Part shown: one piece after another, positions 34,458 to 42,986 of the stretch
Position numbering within the stretch: the first letter of the stretch is position 1
Layout: each line of letters starts with the position of its first letter
Assembly (NCBI GenBank): GCA_035192965.1
Contig: CP136571.1
Location: forward strand, 640,501 to 704,500
DNA from: Fuscovulum sp.
GTDB lineage: Bacteria; Pseudomonadota; Alphaproteobacteria; Rhodobacterales; Rhodobacteraceae
DNA length: 64,000 bases
Direction of reading: 5' to 3'
Notes under the pieces: model-generated
The model's input: the letters and a program-made list of their open reading frames with translations, nothing else
Databases searched by the model: none
What the model was told of the DNA's origin: nothing
Position numbers and translations under genes: made by a program

Positions 34458-34615
34458 CTTTCATCCTCCCTGTCGGGCCTGCCGCGACGGGCGGCCCGTT
34501 GTGAAAGAAGTGTTGATCACATCCGCCGCAAAAACTGTGATTTCTGGATGACCTGCGGCCAGCCGCGCGGTAGATTTCTGCGATCCATGCAGGTTTCGCG
34601 AAAGAATCCGCCACA
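34458..34615. promoter_or_regulatory. ald / lrp divergent regulatory region
   Basis: 158-base divergent gap. GATTTCTG occurs twice in direct orientation at 34539-34546 and 34573-34580, 34 bases apart (about three helical turns), a spacing that suits an Lrp octamer. Lrp-family proteins next to ald typically bind this gap and respond to alanine. Specific sites are inferred. Confidence 0.45.
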
Positions 34616-35077
34616 ATGTCAGAACTCGACGCAACCGACCGCCGCATCCTGACCGTGTTGCAGAAGGAAGGCCGCATCACCAATGCCGAATTGTCGGAAC
34701 GGGTGAACCTTTCCCCGTCGGCCTGCCATCGCCGCACCCAGCGGTTGGAGGAGGAAGGCTTCATTGCGGGCTACGTGGCCCTTCTTGATGCCCGCCGCCT
34801 GGGAAGGCCCACGACGGTTTTCGTGGAAATCACCCTGCAAGGTCAGGCTGACGAATTGCTGGACGCGTTCGAGCGTGAGGTCGCAAAGATCCCTGACATC
34901 CTTGAATGTCACCTTATGGCGGGGCAGGCGGATTACCTTATCAAGATCATGGCTGAAGACACCGAAGATTTCGCCCGCATCCACCGCCAATACCTGTCGC
35001 GCCTGCCGGGCGTGCGACAGATGCACTCGTCCTTCGCGCTGCGCACGGTGGTCAAGACAACGGCGCTGGCGGTGTAG
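34616..35077 (+). CDS. Lrp/AsnC family regulator (AldR-like)
   Basis: 153-residue feast/famine regulator. The N-terminal winged helix-turn-helix has the LDATDRRILTVLQKEGRITNAELSERV and LSPSACHRRTQRLEEEGFI type pattern. The C-terminal RAM effector domain starts at about residue 68. Such proteins sense amino acids, here most likely alanine, and control the divergent ald gene. Followed by a cluster of small hairpins. Confidence 0.93.
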   Translation: MSELDATDRRILTVLQKEGRITNAELSERVNLSPSACHRRTQRLEEEGFIAGYVALLDARRLGRPTTVFVEITLQGQADELLDAFEREVAKIPDILECHLMAGQADYLIKIMAEDTEDFARIHRQYLSRLPGVRQMHSSFALRTVVKTTALAV

Positions 35078-35078
35078 A

Positions 35079-35189
35079 GCGGAATTTGACGCAAATTCCG
35101 CGCCGAAATCTGACACAGATTTCGCACCCCGCGCGCGTGCGCCCCGAAATCTGCGTCATATTTCGCCACGATTTCTGCGTCAGAAATCG
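35079..35189. repeat. Array of four short hairpins after the Lrp gene
   Basis: Four consecutive inverted repeats with three-base loops: A 35079-35101 (10-bp perfect stem GCGGAATTTG); B 35104-35124 (9-bp perfect, CGAAATCTG); C 35145-35165 (9 bp, one mismatch); D 35169-35189 (9-bp perfect, CGATTTCTG). They share the GAAAT/GATTTC stem theme and a TGACGCA or TGCGTCA core across the loop in A, C and D. The block begins two bases after the stop codon. The GATTTCTG half of D also appears twice in the promoter gap of this gene. Confidence 0.75.
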
Positions 35190-35400
35190 CCCCCCGCCCG
35201 CCCGGTTAACCCCGCGCCAATCAATCCCTGCCACCGTCCACCCGCACCTTCTACCCTCCCAGCAAATTCCTTAACAAAACCCGCCGCGCCCCCTAACCCA
35301 CCGTTCGCTGCGTGCATACACTTTGCTGCACTGGCGGCTGCACGGGGTGCTGAACGCGCAAAACGCGCCCCAATCCCCGCTAACCCGCTGATCCGACAAT
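35190..35400. other. Non-coding stretch before rpsU terminator
   Basis: About 210 bases of C-rich and mixed sequence with several TGC and GCA words (35305-35355). No open frame with coding character, RNA motif or known repeat recognised. Confidence 0.5.
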
Positions 35401-35430
35401 GAAAAACCCCCGGCCTTGCGGACGGGGGTT
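35401..35430 (-). terminator. Intrinsic terminator of rpsU
   Basis: On the minus strand AACCCCCG pairs with CGGGGGTT around a loop, followed by five T. About 50 bases after the rpsU stop. Confidence 0.85.
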
Positions 35431-35479
35431 GATCGGGCGGGGCCATCATACAGATGTTCCCCCAGTGTCGCTGAACGGC

Positions 35480-35686
35480 TTAGAGGCCGCCCTCACGCTG
35501 AAGCTTTTTACGGGCGAGTTTCCTCGCACGACGAACGGCTTCGGCTTGCTCGCGCGCTTTTTTGACGGAGGGTTTCTCGAAATGCTGCTTGAGCTTCATT
35601 TCGCGGAACACGCCTTCGCGCTGGAGCTTTTTCTTGAGGGCCCGGAGGGCCTGTTCGACGTTATTGTCGCGGACGCTGACCTGCAT
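35480..35686 (-). CDS. rpsU: 30S ribosomal protein S21
   Basis: 68-residue basic ribosomal protein, [20 protein letters not shown] start, with the [19 protein letters not shown] basic helix. Normal for alphaproteobacteria. Strong AGGAAGG ribosome site upstream. Divergent from COQ9; own terminator. Confidence 0.97.
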   Translation of the reverse strand: MQVSVRDNNVEQALRALKKKLQREGVFREMKLKQHFEKPSVKKAREQAEAVRRARKLARKKLQREGGL

Positions 35687-35794
35687 GTGGTTGTCACCAC
35701 CTTCCTAAGTTAGAGTTGCACTACAGTGTGCAGGCGCGCGCCCTATAACAAAGGAAACCGCCCCTGTCCACTGAGCGCCCCAAAGGAGACGACC

Positions 35795-36493
35795 ATGGAA
35801 CCGCAGAACACCCCGGAAAACGCCCGCGATCTGGTGTTGGAGGCCGCTTTGCTGCACGTGCCCTTTGACGGCTGGTCGGAAACCACCCTGCGCGCGGCCA
35901 TCGCCGATTCGGGCGTGGCCGAAGGGTTGGCCCGCGCCCTGTTCCCGCGCGGCGGCATTGATCTGGCGGTTGCCTTCCACAAACGCGGCGACCAGCGGAT
36001 GGCCGAAACCCTTGCCGCGACCGACCTGTCCCAGATGCGCTTTCGCGACCGCGTGACCTTTGCCGTCCGCACCCGGCTGGAAGGGATCGAGGATCGCGAA
36101 CTTGTCCGCCGTGGCACCACCCTTTTCGCCCTGCCGCAACACGCGGCCGAGGGCGCAAAGCTGATCTGGGGCACCGCCGATGCAATCTGGAACGCGCTGG
36201 GCGACACCTCGCGCGATGTGAACTGGTACACGAAACGCGCCACGCTGTCGGCGGTCTACGGCTCCACCGTCCTGTACTGGCTGGGCGATGACAGCCTGGG
36301 TCATCAGGGCACCTGGGATTTTCTGGATCGCCGCATCGGCGATGTGATGCAGATCGAAACGATCAAGGCCAAGGTCCGGGAAAACCCGCTGGGCAAAGCG
36401 CTGCTTGCAGGCCCCGCCAAGGTGATGGAGAAATGGCGCGCGCCGACAGTCCCCGATGATCTGCCCGGCCGGTTCAGGAACCCCTTCCGCTGA
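35795..36493 (+). CDS. COQ9 family protein (ubiquinone biosynthesis)
   Basis: 232-residue COQ9 homologue. COQ9 resembles TetR regulators but binds lipids and helps the di-iron hydroxylase COQ7 in ubiquinone synthesis. The N-terminal helical TetR-like part (HVPFDGWSETTLRAAIADSGV) and C-terminal DWYTKR/WLGDDSLG-type motifs (NWYTKRATLS, YWLGDDS) are present. The AAAGGAGACG ribosome site fixes the ATG at 35795. Next gene is a quinone oxidoreductase 24 bases later on the same strand. Confidence 0.9.
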   Translation: MEPQNTPENARDLVLEAALLHVPFDGWSETTLRAAIADSGVAEGLARALFPRGGIDLAVAFHKRGDQRMAETLAATDLSQMRFRDRVTFAVRTRLEGIEDRELVRRGTTLFALPQHAAEGAKLIWGTADAIWNALGDTSRDVNWYTKRATLSAVYGSTVLYWLGDDSLGHQGTWDFLDRRIGDVMQIETIKAKVRENPLGKALLAGPAKVMEKWRAPTVPDDLPGRFRNPFR

Positions 36494-36517
36494 CGCGGCC
36501 GACAGGAACAGACGCAT

Positions 36518-37507
36518 ATGGAACTTTCCCACACGATGCGCGCGATCGAGATCACCGAACCCGGCGGTCCCGATGTCCTGCAACCCTGCACCCGCCCGGT
36601 TCCGGTTCCGGGCCATGGCCAGATCATCATTCGTGTGGCCTATGCCGGGGTGAACCGCCCCGACGCGCTGCAACGCGCCGGGTCCTATGCGCCCCCCGCC
36701 AACGCCTCGCCCCTGCCGGGGTTGGAGGCATCGGGAACCGTGGTGGAAATCGGCCCCGGCGTCACGCGCTGGTCCATCGGCGACAAGGTCTGCGCCCTGC
36801 TGCCGGGCGGCGGCTATGCCGAATATGTCGCCACGCAGGAAACCCATGCGCTGCCCATCCCCGACGGCCTGTCGATGAAAGAGGCCGCCTGCCTGCCGGA
36901 AACCTGCTTTACCGTCTGGTCCAATGTGGTGATGCGCGGGGGCCTCAAGGCGGGCGAGCGCTTCCTTGTTCATGGCGGATCATCCGGCATCGGCACCACC
37001 GCCATCCAGATCGCCAAAGCCTTGGGCGCCCGCGTCTTCACCACTGCCGGATCGGATGACAAATGCGCAGCCTGCGAAGGGTTGGGGGCGGAAAAGGCGC
37101 TGAACTACCGCAGCGGCGATTTCGTCGCCATGATGCATGATGAGGGCGGCGCGCAGCTGATCCTTGATATGGTCGGCGGCAGCTACCTGCCCCGCAACGT
37201 CAAGGCGCTGGCAACAGAAGGGCGGCTGGTGCAGATCGCCTTTCTGCAAGGTCCCAAGATCGAGCTGAACTTCGCCGAGGTGATGATGCGCCGCCTGACC
37301 ATCACCGGATCGACCCTGCGCCCGCAAAGCGACCTTGCCAAATCGCGTATTGCGGCCGAGGTCGAGGCGCATGTCTGGCCGATGATCGCCGCCGGAAAAT
37401 TCCGCCCCGTGATGGACAGCGAATACGCGCTGAACGACGCCGCCGCCGCCCATGCCCGGATGGAAAGCAGCGGCCATGTGGGCAAGATCGTGCTGAAGGT
37501 CGAGTGA
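36518..37507 (+). CDS. NAD(P)H-quinone oxidoreductase (PIG3 type)
   Basis: 329-residue MDR-family enzyme of the TIGR02824/PIG3 kind. RPDALQRAGSY near residues 47-57, nucleotide loop HGGSSGIGTTAIQIAK and C-terminal HARMESSGHVGKIVLKV. Distinct from the zeta-crystallin-type gene at 6.3 kb. Cytoplasmic; substrate uncertain. Cotranscribed with COQ9 is likely from the short gap. Confidence 0.9.
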   Translation: MELSHTMRAIEITEPGGPDVLQPCTRPVPVPGHGQIIIRVAYAGVNRPDALQRAGSYAPPANASPLPGLEASGTVVEIGPGVTRWSIGDKVCALLPGGGYAEYVATQETHALPIPDGLSMKEAACLPETCFTVWSNVVMRGGLKAGERFLVHGGSSGIGTTAIQIAKALGARVFTTAGSDDKCAACEGLGAEKALNYRSGDFVAMMHDEGGAQLILDMVGGSYLPRNVKALATEGRLVQIAFLQGPKIELNFAEVMMRRLTITGSTLRPQSDLAKSRIAAEVEAHVWPMIAAGKFRPVMDSEYALNDAAAAHARMESSGHVGKIVLKVE

Positions 37508-37508
37508 C

Positions 37509-37964
37509 CTAGACCTCGTCCAGCGCGGCTTGCAGGATTGGCGGCAATTTGGCCACCGGCATCCCGGTCAAGGTCTTGGCAAAGCTGCCCAGCAGGTGCA
37601 GCTTGCCCGGCCCCGACAGCGCATCCTGCCGCGCCAGTTCCGCCCGCACCGCGCCCAGAACCTGTGGCGGGGCGGCGATAAGGATGGGCCGCGTCCCGGC
37701 CACCTGTTTCAGATGCGCCACCAGATTTGCAGCCAATCGCGCGCCTGCGATGCGGTCAAGGTCGGGCTGTTCCATCGCGGACCGCTGGTCCTTGCCCATA
37801 TCGTAAACCCGCCCCGGCCTGTCGCTATAGGGGGCCAGCGGTTCCGCTGCGATCCGCTCCACCTCGGTCAGATGGGGGCGGTCCACTGTCCCGGTGTTTT
37901 CCAGGATGATGACGCGTTCTTCATCCATCACAACCGCCCATGTTCCCTTTGCCAGAAGTGCCAT
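37509..37964 (-). CDS. Host attachment family protein
   Basis: 151 residues, beginning MALLAKGTWAVVMDEERVIILEN, with the family's DMGKDQRSAMEQPDLDR segment and a central LIAAPPQVLGAVRAEL. Members of this family (Protein required for attachment to host cells) have an eRF1-like/RNase H-like fold and mostly unknown roles. The ATG at 37964 has AAAGGA six bases before; the earlier in-frame start lacks a site. Confidence 0.82.
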   Translation of the reverse strand: MALLAKGTWAVVMDEERVIILENTGTVDRPHLTEVERIAAEPLAPYSDRPGRVYDMGKDQRSAMEQPDLDRIAGARLAANLVAHLKQVAGTRPILIAAPPQVLGAVRAELARQDALSGPGKLHLLGSFAKTLTGMPVAKLPPILQAALDEV

Positions 37965-38043
37965 GTCATGTCCTTTCGCGGGTGAGTCCCCGCCTGACAT
38001 CAGACACCTTCAGCCAAGCCGCCGCCCTGATCTGGCGCAAGTT

Positions 38044-38691
38044 TCAGCGCACCGCCTCCATCGCCACGGTTCCCCTGCACACGCGCCCCACATCGGCATT
38101 GCAGCCCCGCAGGTCCAGATCGCGCGTCAGGCAGATGCGCACCTCCTGCACCATTCCGTCGCGGCAGGTCACCAGCACATCTTCGGGCGACAGGCCGGGA
38201 TTGGCCTCAAGGAACGCCTCTTCCACCACATCGGCGGGCAGGCGAATATCCTGCCGCAGCCGGGTGAACACCTCCGGGACGGTCACGCTTTGAAACGCCT
38301 CGCGCGCCGTGCGGAAATAGGCTGCCGCCGACAGACCCGCGCACCGCCCGTGCTTCTTCCATTGATAGAACGCCGCGCCCGCACCGCCGAACAGATCGGC
38401 TTGCTGCGCGGTCAGGCTGCGGGGCGGATCACGCTCCACCGTGCGGCAAAAGCTGGGCCAGCCTTCCTCATATTGGGGCCACAGCCCGTGCAGCACAAAG
38501 GGCGTCCCGCGCCCGGCATCGCATTGCGGATCGTCGCGCGCATCACCCTCCAGCGCGCACCAGTTGGCCGACCAGGACAGCGCCATCACGTAATAATCGA
38601 AATCCCCGGCACGTTCCCCTTCGGCCCGCGCCGGATGGGCTGCAAGAAGGCCGGTGAGCAGGGCCGTCAGGGCCAGAACAATCAAACGCAT
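38044..38691 (-). CDS. Ribonuclease T2 family protein
   Basis: 215-residue exported RNase T2: signal peptide to about 23 (ARA), several Cys for disulfides. CAS-1 motif FVLHGLWPQ has His68. CAS-2 region FYQWKKHGRC has Lys113 and His114, but the Glu found in studied T2 enzymes (HEW-x-KHG) is Gln110 here. That form may be usual for the bacterial subfamily. Predicted periplasmic or secreted, cutting RNA nonspecifically to scavenge nucleotides. Divergent from trcR. Confidence 0.88.
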   Translation of the reverse strand: MRLIVLALTALLTGLLAAHPARAEGERAGDFDYYVMALSWSANWCALEGDARDDPQCDAGRGTPFVLHGLWPQYEEGWPSFCRTVERDPPRSLTAQQADLFGGAGAAFYQWKKHGRCAGLSAAAYFRTAREAFQSVTVPEVFTRLRQDIRLPADVVEEAFLEANPGLSPEDVLVTCRDGMVQEVRICLTRDLDLRGCNADVGRVCRGTVAMEAVR

Positions 38692-38815
38692 TTTTGCTTT
38701 CCTCTGTCGTCAAAACTCACTATATCCGCCCGTGAACTTCCCCGAAATCGCGGAATGGCGACCCCGGTCGCAGCCGATTTCCCGGCCCGAGAGAGATATT
38801 GCAAGGAGCGATCCG

Positions 38816-39565
38816 ATGACAAAGCCGCTTATGGCCAAGGCCACCGCCGTCTGGCTTGTCGACAACACCACGCTGTCCTTCAAGCAGATCGCAGATTTCT
38901 GCGACATGCACGAGTTGGAAGTGCAGGGCATCGCCGATGGCGATGTGGCCACCGGCGTGAAGGGGTTCGATCCCATCGCCAACAACCAGCTTGACGCGAT
39001 CGAGATTGAACGCGGTCAGGCCGATCCGATGTATCGGTTGAAGCTGAAGCACAATCAGGCCGCGCAGGGCGAAGAAAAGCGCCGCGGCCCGCGCTACACC
39101 CCGCTGTCCAAACGTCAGGATCGTCCGGCGGCGATTCTGTGGCTGGTGAAATTCCACCCGGAACTGTCGGATGGGGCCATCGGCAAACTGGTGGGCACCA
39201 CGAAGCCCACGATCATGTCGATCCGTGACCGCAGCCATTGGAACATCAACAACATCACTCCGATTGATCCGGTCGCGCTTGGCCTGTGCCGCCAGACCGA
39301 ACTGGACGCCGCCGTTCAGGCCGCCGCCCGCAAGCGCGCCGCCGATGGCGTTGTGATGTCGGATGACGAACGCCGTAAGCTCGTGTCGACCGAACAGTCG
39401 CTGGGCATGTCGACCGATGCCAAGGTGCCCACCGATATGGACGCCTTCACCCGGACCGAGCGTGAAGAAAAGCCTGCCGATTTCTCGGATGCGGAAAGCT
39501 TCTTCAACCTGCCGCAGACCGATGATGACGAGGATGACGAAGAGGACGACGCACCGCGTCGCTGA
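38816..39565 (+). CDS. trcR: Cell cycle transcriptional regulator TrcR (DUF1013)
   Basis: 249-residue member of the TrcR/DUF1013 family, conserved across Alphaproteobacteria and linked to cell-cycle gene control. Starts MTKPLMAKATAVWLVDNT. Its central helix-turn-helix-like part has SDGAIGKLVGTTKPTIMSIR. The C-terminus is an acidic Asp/Glu tail (about 232-246). The ATG at 38816 follows AAGGAGCGATCCG. Confidence 0.88.
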   Translation: MTKPLMAKATAVWLVDNTTLSFKQIADFCDMHELEVQGIADGDVATGVKGFDPIANNQLDAIEIERGQADPMYRLKLKHNQAAQGEEKRRGPRYTPLSKRQDRPAAILWLVKFHPELSDGAIGKLVGTTKPTIMSIRDRSHWNINNITPIDPVALGLCRQTELDAAVQAAARKRAADGVVMSDDERRKLVSTEQSLGMSTDAKVPTDMDAFTRTEREEKPADFSDAESFFNLPQTDDDEDDEEDDAPRR

Positions 39566-39634
39566 TTCCGTCCAAAGCCGGGGCCTGCCGGTCGGGGCGC
39601 ATCGCGCCCAGTCCGGGTCAGGCCCCGCTTTACC

Positions 39635-40246
39635 CTAGAACGTCTTGCGCGCCCTGAGTGCCGCGCCAAGCGTACCGTCGTCCAGATAATCCAGCTCGCC
39701 CCCGATGGGCACACCCTGCGCAAGCGAGGTGACCGCCACGCCCGATGGGGCCAGCGCATCGGCGATGTAATGCGCCGTCGTCTGCCCATCCACCGTGGCA
39801 TTCAGCGCAAGGATCACCTCGCGGATGCCTTCGGCCTGGACGCGGGCGATCAGGTCTGGCAGGCGCAATTCCTCGGGCCCGACGGCATCGAGTGCCGACA
39901 ATGTCCCGCCCAGCACGTGATAGCGCCCTTTGAACACGCCAGACCGTTCCAGCGCCCAAAGATCTGCCACATCCTCGACCACGCAAATCTCGCCCGTTGC
40001 GCGGCGGTCATCGCTGCAAATGCCGCAAACATCCGCCGTGCCGATATTGCCGCAAACCCTGCAATCACGGGCGGAAATCGCCACCTGCGCCATGGCCTGC
40101 GCCAGAGGGGCCATCAGCGCGCCGCGCCGCTTCAGCAGCACCAGCACAGCCCGCCGCGCCGACCGGGGGCCTAGCCCCGGCAGCCGCGCCATCAATTCGA
40201 TCAGCGCCTCGATCTCGCGCGGGCCATCGCCGCCGCCTGATGCCAT
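39635..40246 (-). CDS. recR: Recombination mediator RecR
   Basis: 203-residue RecR, partner of RecO in loading RecA on SSB-coated gaps. N-terminal [17 protein letters not shown] helix-hairpin-helix, zinc motif [18 protein letters not shown], Toprim region [15 protein letters not shown]. Last gene of the dnaX-(membrane protein)-ybaB-recR run; one base separates the ybaB stop and this ATG. Confidence 0.95.
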   Translation of the reverse strand: MASGGGDGPREIEALIELMARLPGLGPRSARRAVLVLLKRRGALMAPLAQAMAQVAISARDCRVCGNIGTADVCGICSDDRRATGEICVVEDVADLWALERSGVFKGRYHVLGGTLSALDAVGPEELRLPDLIARVQAEGIREVILALNATVDGQTTAHYIADALAPSGVAVTSLAQGVPIGGELDYLDDGTLGAALRARKTF

Positions 40247-40247
40247 G

Positions 40248-40601
40248 TCAGAACGGCAGTTTCATATCGGCGGGCAGACCCAGCGCCTCGGTCATGCGGC
40301 GCATCTCATCGGCCATCTTCTGCTGACCCTTGGCCTGCGCATCCTTGATGGCGGCGATGATCAGGTCTTCCACGACCTCTTTCTCCGATGCCACAAGGAT
40401 CGACGGATCAATGTCCAGCCCCGTCACCTCGCCCTTGGCGGTGGCGCGCGCCTTCACCAGCCCGGCCCCGGCTTCGCCCATCACGATGGTGCTGGCCATT
40501 TCGGCCTGCATCTCGGCCATTTTCGTCTGCATGTCCTGCGCGGCCTTCATCATCTTGGCCATATCGCCAAGTCCACCCAGACCGCCCAACCCCTTTAGCA
40601 T
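40248..40601 (-). CDS. YbaB/EbfC nucleoid-associated protein
   Basis: 117-residue DNA-binding protein forming tweezer-like dimers. Helical [22 protein letters not shown] and C-terminal [22 protein letters not shown] are the family pattern. Conserved between dnaX and recR. 81 bases after the small membrane protein gene. Confidence 0.94.
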   Translation of the reverse strand: MLKGLGGLGGLGDMAKMMKAAQDMQTKMAEMQAEMASTIVMGEAGAGLVKARATAKGEVTGLDIDPSILVASEKEVVEDLIIAAIKDAQAKGQQKMADEMRRMTEALGLPADMKLPF

Positions 40602-40682
40602 CGCATCTCTCCTGCATCCCGCCTGCGCCGTTCAGTGATAGGGTGCGCCGCAGGCTGGGGCAAGTCCGCCTACCCGCCCCGG

Positions 40683-41081
40683 TTACTTGGCCCGCCGCGC
40701 CTGAAACCCGCGCACCAGAACCACCGCCGCCGCCAAGACTAGCAGCACCACCACTGGGATGGCCGATCCGATGCAGCCTTCCTCCAGCGCGAGCGCGGCC
40801 ATGTCGGACTGGCGGCTGACCACCAACAACCCCGCCAGCGCCAGCGCAGGCAGCGCCGCCAGCAGCGCCAGCCAGCGGCGCGGAAAGACCAGCGCCAACG
40901 CGATCAGCGCCACAAGGCCCAGCCCGACAGGCGAGGCAAGGATATACAGCGTTTCCGCACCACCTGTGACCGGCCCCTGATCAAGGGTCCAGCCGGGCCG
41001 GGTTTTATCGCAGACCTCGGCCCATGCCGTCTGCGGCACCAGCAGGGACAGCGCGATCAGCCGTCTTCGAAGGGATCCCAT
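40683..41081 (-). CDS. Small membrane protein inserted in the dnaX operon
   Basis: 132 residues. Signal-like N-terminal helix, a short outside part with two Cys (VCDKTRPGW and EEGCIG), and three further hydrophobic helices (about 47-64, 70-88, 108-124). No family recognised. Start overlaps the last 25 bases of dnaX; GAGGATGA provides the ribosome site, implying coupling. In many bacteria dnaX is followed directly by ybaB, so this is an insertion in the usual order. Confidence 0.72.
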   Translation of the reverse strand: MGSLRRRLIALSLLVPQTAWAEVCDKTRPGWTLDQGPVTGGAETLYILASPVGLGLVALIALALVFPRRWLALLAALPALALAGLLVVSRQSDMAALALEEGCIGSAIPVVVLLVLAAAVVLVRGFQARRAK

Positions 41082-42826
41082 TCATCCTCGACTTCCGGCA
41101 GGGCCTCTGCCTCGGCTGCGGCGGCCAGTGCGGCGGGGGTTCTGATTTCGGCGATCTTGGCGCCAGGAAAGGCCGCCATCACCGCCTGCACCAGTGGGTT
41201 TGTCATCGCCTCGGCCTCGGCGGCCAGCCGCGCCTGATCGCGCTGTTCGGCAATCGTCGGGGCACCGCCTTCGCTGACGACAGACACGCCCCAGCGCGCG
41301 CCGGTCCACATCTGCAACCTCTGCCCCAATTGCGCGGCAAGGTCGGGGCGGGCGTCGCCGGTGGGCTGAAACTCGATCCGGCCGGGCGAATAGCGCACAA
41401 GGCGAATGCCCGTCTCCACCTCATACAGCAGCTTCATGTCGCGCTTTTCACGGATCAGTTCGACCACCTGATCAAAGCTGACGAACACCTGCAACGTGCC
41501 TTCGGCCACGGCCAGCGCCTGCGCGCCCCCGCTTCCACCCTGCATCACAGGGCCGCGCGCAGGTGCCGAAGGGGCCATCTGCATCGCGGGCGCATGTACC
41601 ATGCGCCCCCCGCCACCCGCAGGCGCGCCGCCCGCCCCGCCGGGGGCAGGCCCCGGTTGCGGGCCGGATTGCAGCTTGCGGATCAGCGTTTCAGGATCGG
41701 GCAGGTCGGCCACATGCGTCAGCCGGATCACCGCCATCTCGGCGGCCATCATGGCATTGGGGGCCAGCGCCACCTCTTCCAGCGTTTTCAGCAGCATCTG
41801 CCACATCCGCGTCAGCACCCGCATCGGCAGGCGGGTGGCCATGTCGGTGCCGCGCGCCCGTTCATCCGGCGGGGTCGTGGGATCCTCGGCAGCCGCGGGC
41901 GTGATCTTGATCACGGAAATCCAATGCGTGATCTCGGCCAGATCGCGCAGCACGGCCATCGGGTCCGCCCCATCGGCATATTGCCCGGCCAGTTCCGCCA
42001 AGGCCCCCGCTGCATCGCCCGTCACGATCAGATCGAACAGGTCCAGCACGCGCCCCCGATCCGCCAGCCCCAGCATCGCGCGCAGCTGATCCGCCGTCAC
42101 CTCGCCCGCGCCATTGGAAATCGCCTGATCCAGCAGCGATGTGGCATCCCGCGCCGACCCTTCCGCCGCGCGGGTGATCAGCGCCAGTGCGCCATCGGTA
42201 ATCTGCGCGCCCTCGGCCCCCGCGATGCGGCGCAAGAGGCCCATCATCACCTCGGGTTCGATCCGCTTCAGATCGAACCGCTGGCACCGCGACAGGACGG
42301 TGACGGGCACCTTGCGAATTTCCGTCGTGGCGAAGATGAACTTCACATGCGCGGGCGGTTCCTCCAGCGTCTTGAGCAGCGCGTTGAACGCGCTGTTCGA
42401 CAGCATGTGAACCTCGTCGATGATATAGATCTTGTAGCGTGCGCTTGCCGCCCGATAATGGACCGAGTCGATGATTTCGCGGATATCGCCAACCCCGGTG
42501 CGCGATGCGGCGTCCATCTCCATCACATCGACATGGCGGCCTTCGGCAATAGCGCGGCATGGCTCACACAGCCCGCAGGGTTCCGTTGTCGGCCCGCCGG
42601 TGCCATCGGGGCCCACACAGTTCAGCCCCTTTGCAATGATCCGCGCGGTGGTTGTCTTGCCCGTCCCACGAATGCCCGTCATCACAAAGGCATGCGCGAT
42701 CCGGTCTGCCGCGAAGGCATTCTTCAGCGTGCGCACCATCGCCTCTTGCCCCACCAGATCGGCAAAGGTTTCGGGCCGGTATTTGCGGGCAAGAACCTGA
42801 TAGGCCTTGTCGGGGGTGTCGGACAT
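41057..42826 (-). CDS. dnaX: DNA polymerase III subunits gamma/tau
   Basis: 589-residue clamp-loader ATPase. Walker A GIRGTGKTT, zinc module of four Cys around NCVGPDG and PCGLCEPC, Walker B/DExx in IIDEVHMLSN, sensor and arginine-finger regions, then a Gly/Pro/Ala-rich linker (about 400-435) and the tau C-terminal domain ending EVEDEWDPFEDG. ATG at 42826 with AAGGAG site. No clear slippery frameshift heptamer noticed. First gene of the operon with ybaB and recR. Confidence 0.95.
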   Translation of the reverse strand: MSDTPDKAYQVLARKYRPETFADLVGQEAMVRTLKNAFAADRIAHAFVMTGIRGTGKTTTARIIAKGLNCVGPDGTGGPTTEPCGLCEPCRAIAEGRHVDVMEMDAASRTGVGDIREIIDSVHYRAASARYKIYIIDEVHMLSNSAFNALLKTLEEPPAHVKFIFATTEIRKVPVTVLSRCQRFDLKRIEPEVMMGLLRRIAGAEGAQITDGALALITRAAEGSARDATSLLDQAISNGAGEVTADQLRAMLGLADRGRVLDLFDLIVTGDAAGALAELAGQYADGADPMAVLRDLAEITHWISVIKITPAAAEDPTTPPDERARGTDMATRLPMRVLTRMWQMLLKTLEEVALAPNAMMAAEMAVIRLTHVADLPDPETLIRKLQSGPQPGPAPGGAGGAPAGGGGRMVHAPAMQMAPSAPARGPVMQGGSGGAQALAVAEGTLQVFVSFDQVVELIREKRDMKLLYEVETGIRLVRYSPGRIEFQPTGDARPDLAAQLGQRLQMWTGARWGVSVVSEGGAPTIAEQRDQARLAAEAEAMTNPLVQAVMAAFPGAKIAEIRTPAALAAAAEAEALPEVEDEWDPFEDG

Positions 42827-42986
42827 GGTGACTCCTTGATCCCGCCCACAGTAGTGCGAGACGGCCATGATGGGCAAGTTCGCCCGTCCGCCCCGCCCTC
42901 ATTCCGCCGGCATTCCCGGCTGCGCCATCCTGCTATACAGCCCGGCAACTATGTCCCATGATCGGGCGAAGGCAGGACGGGGCGGC

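Noticed and set aside
41057..42826. Programmed frameshift for the gamma subunit of dnaX
   Set aside because: No slippery A-rich heptamer with a following stem was seen in this GC-rich gene.
41024..42961. 645-codon plus-strand frame opposite dnaX
   Set aside because: Shadow of dnaX; His/Arg-rich product without any domain.
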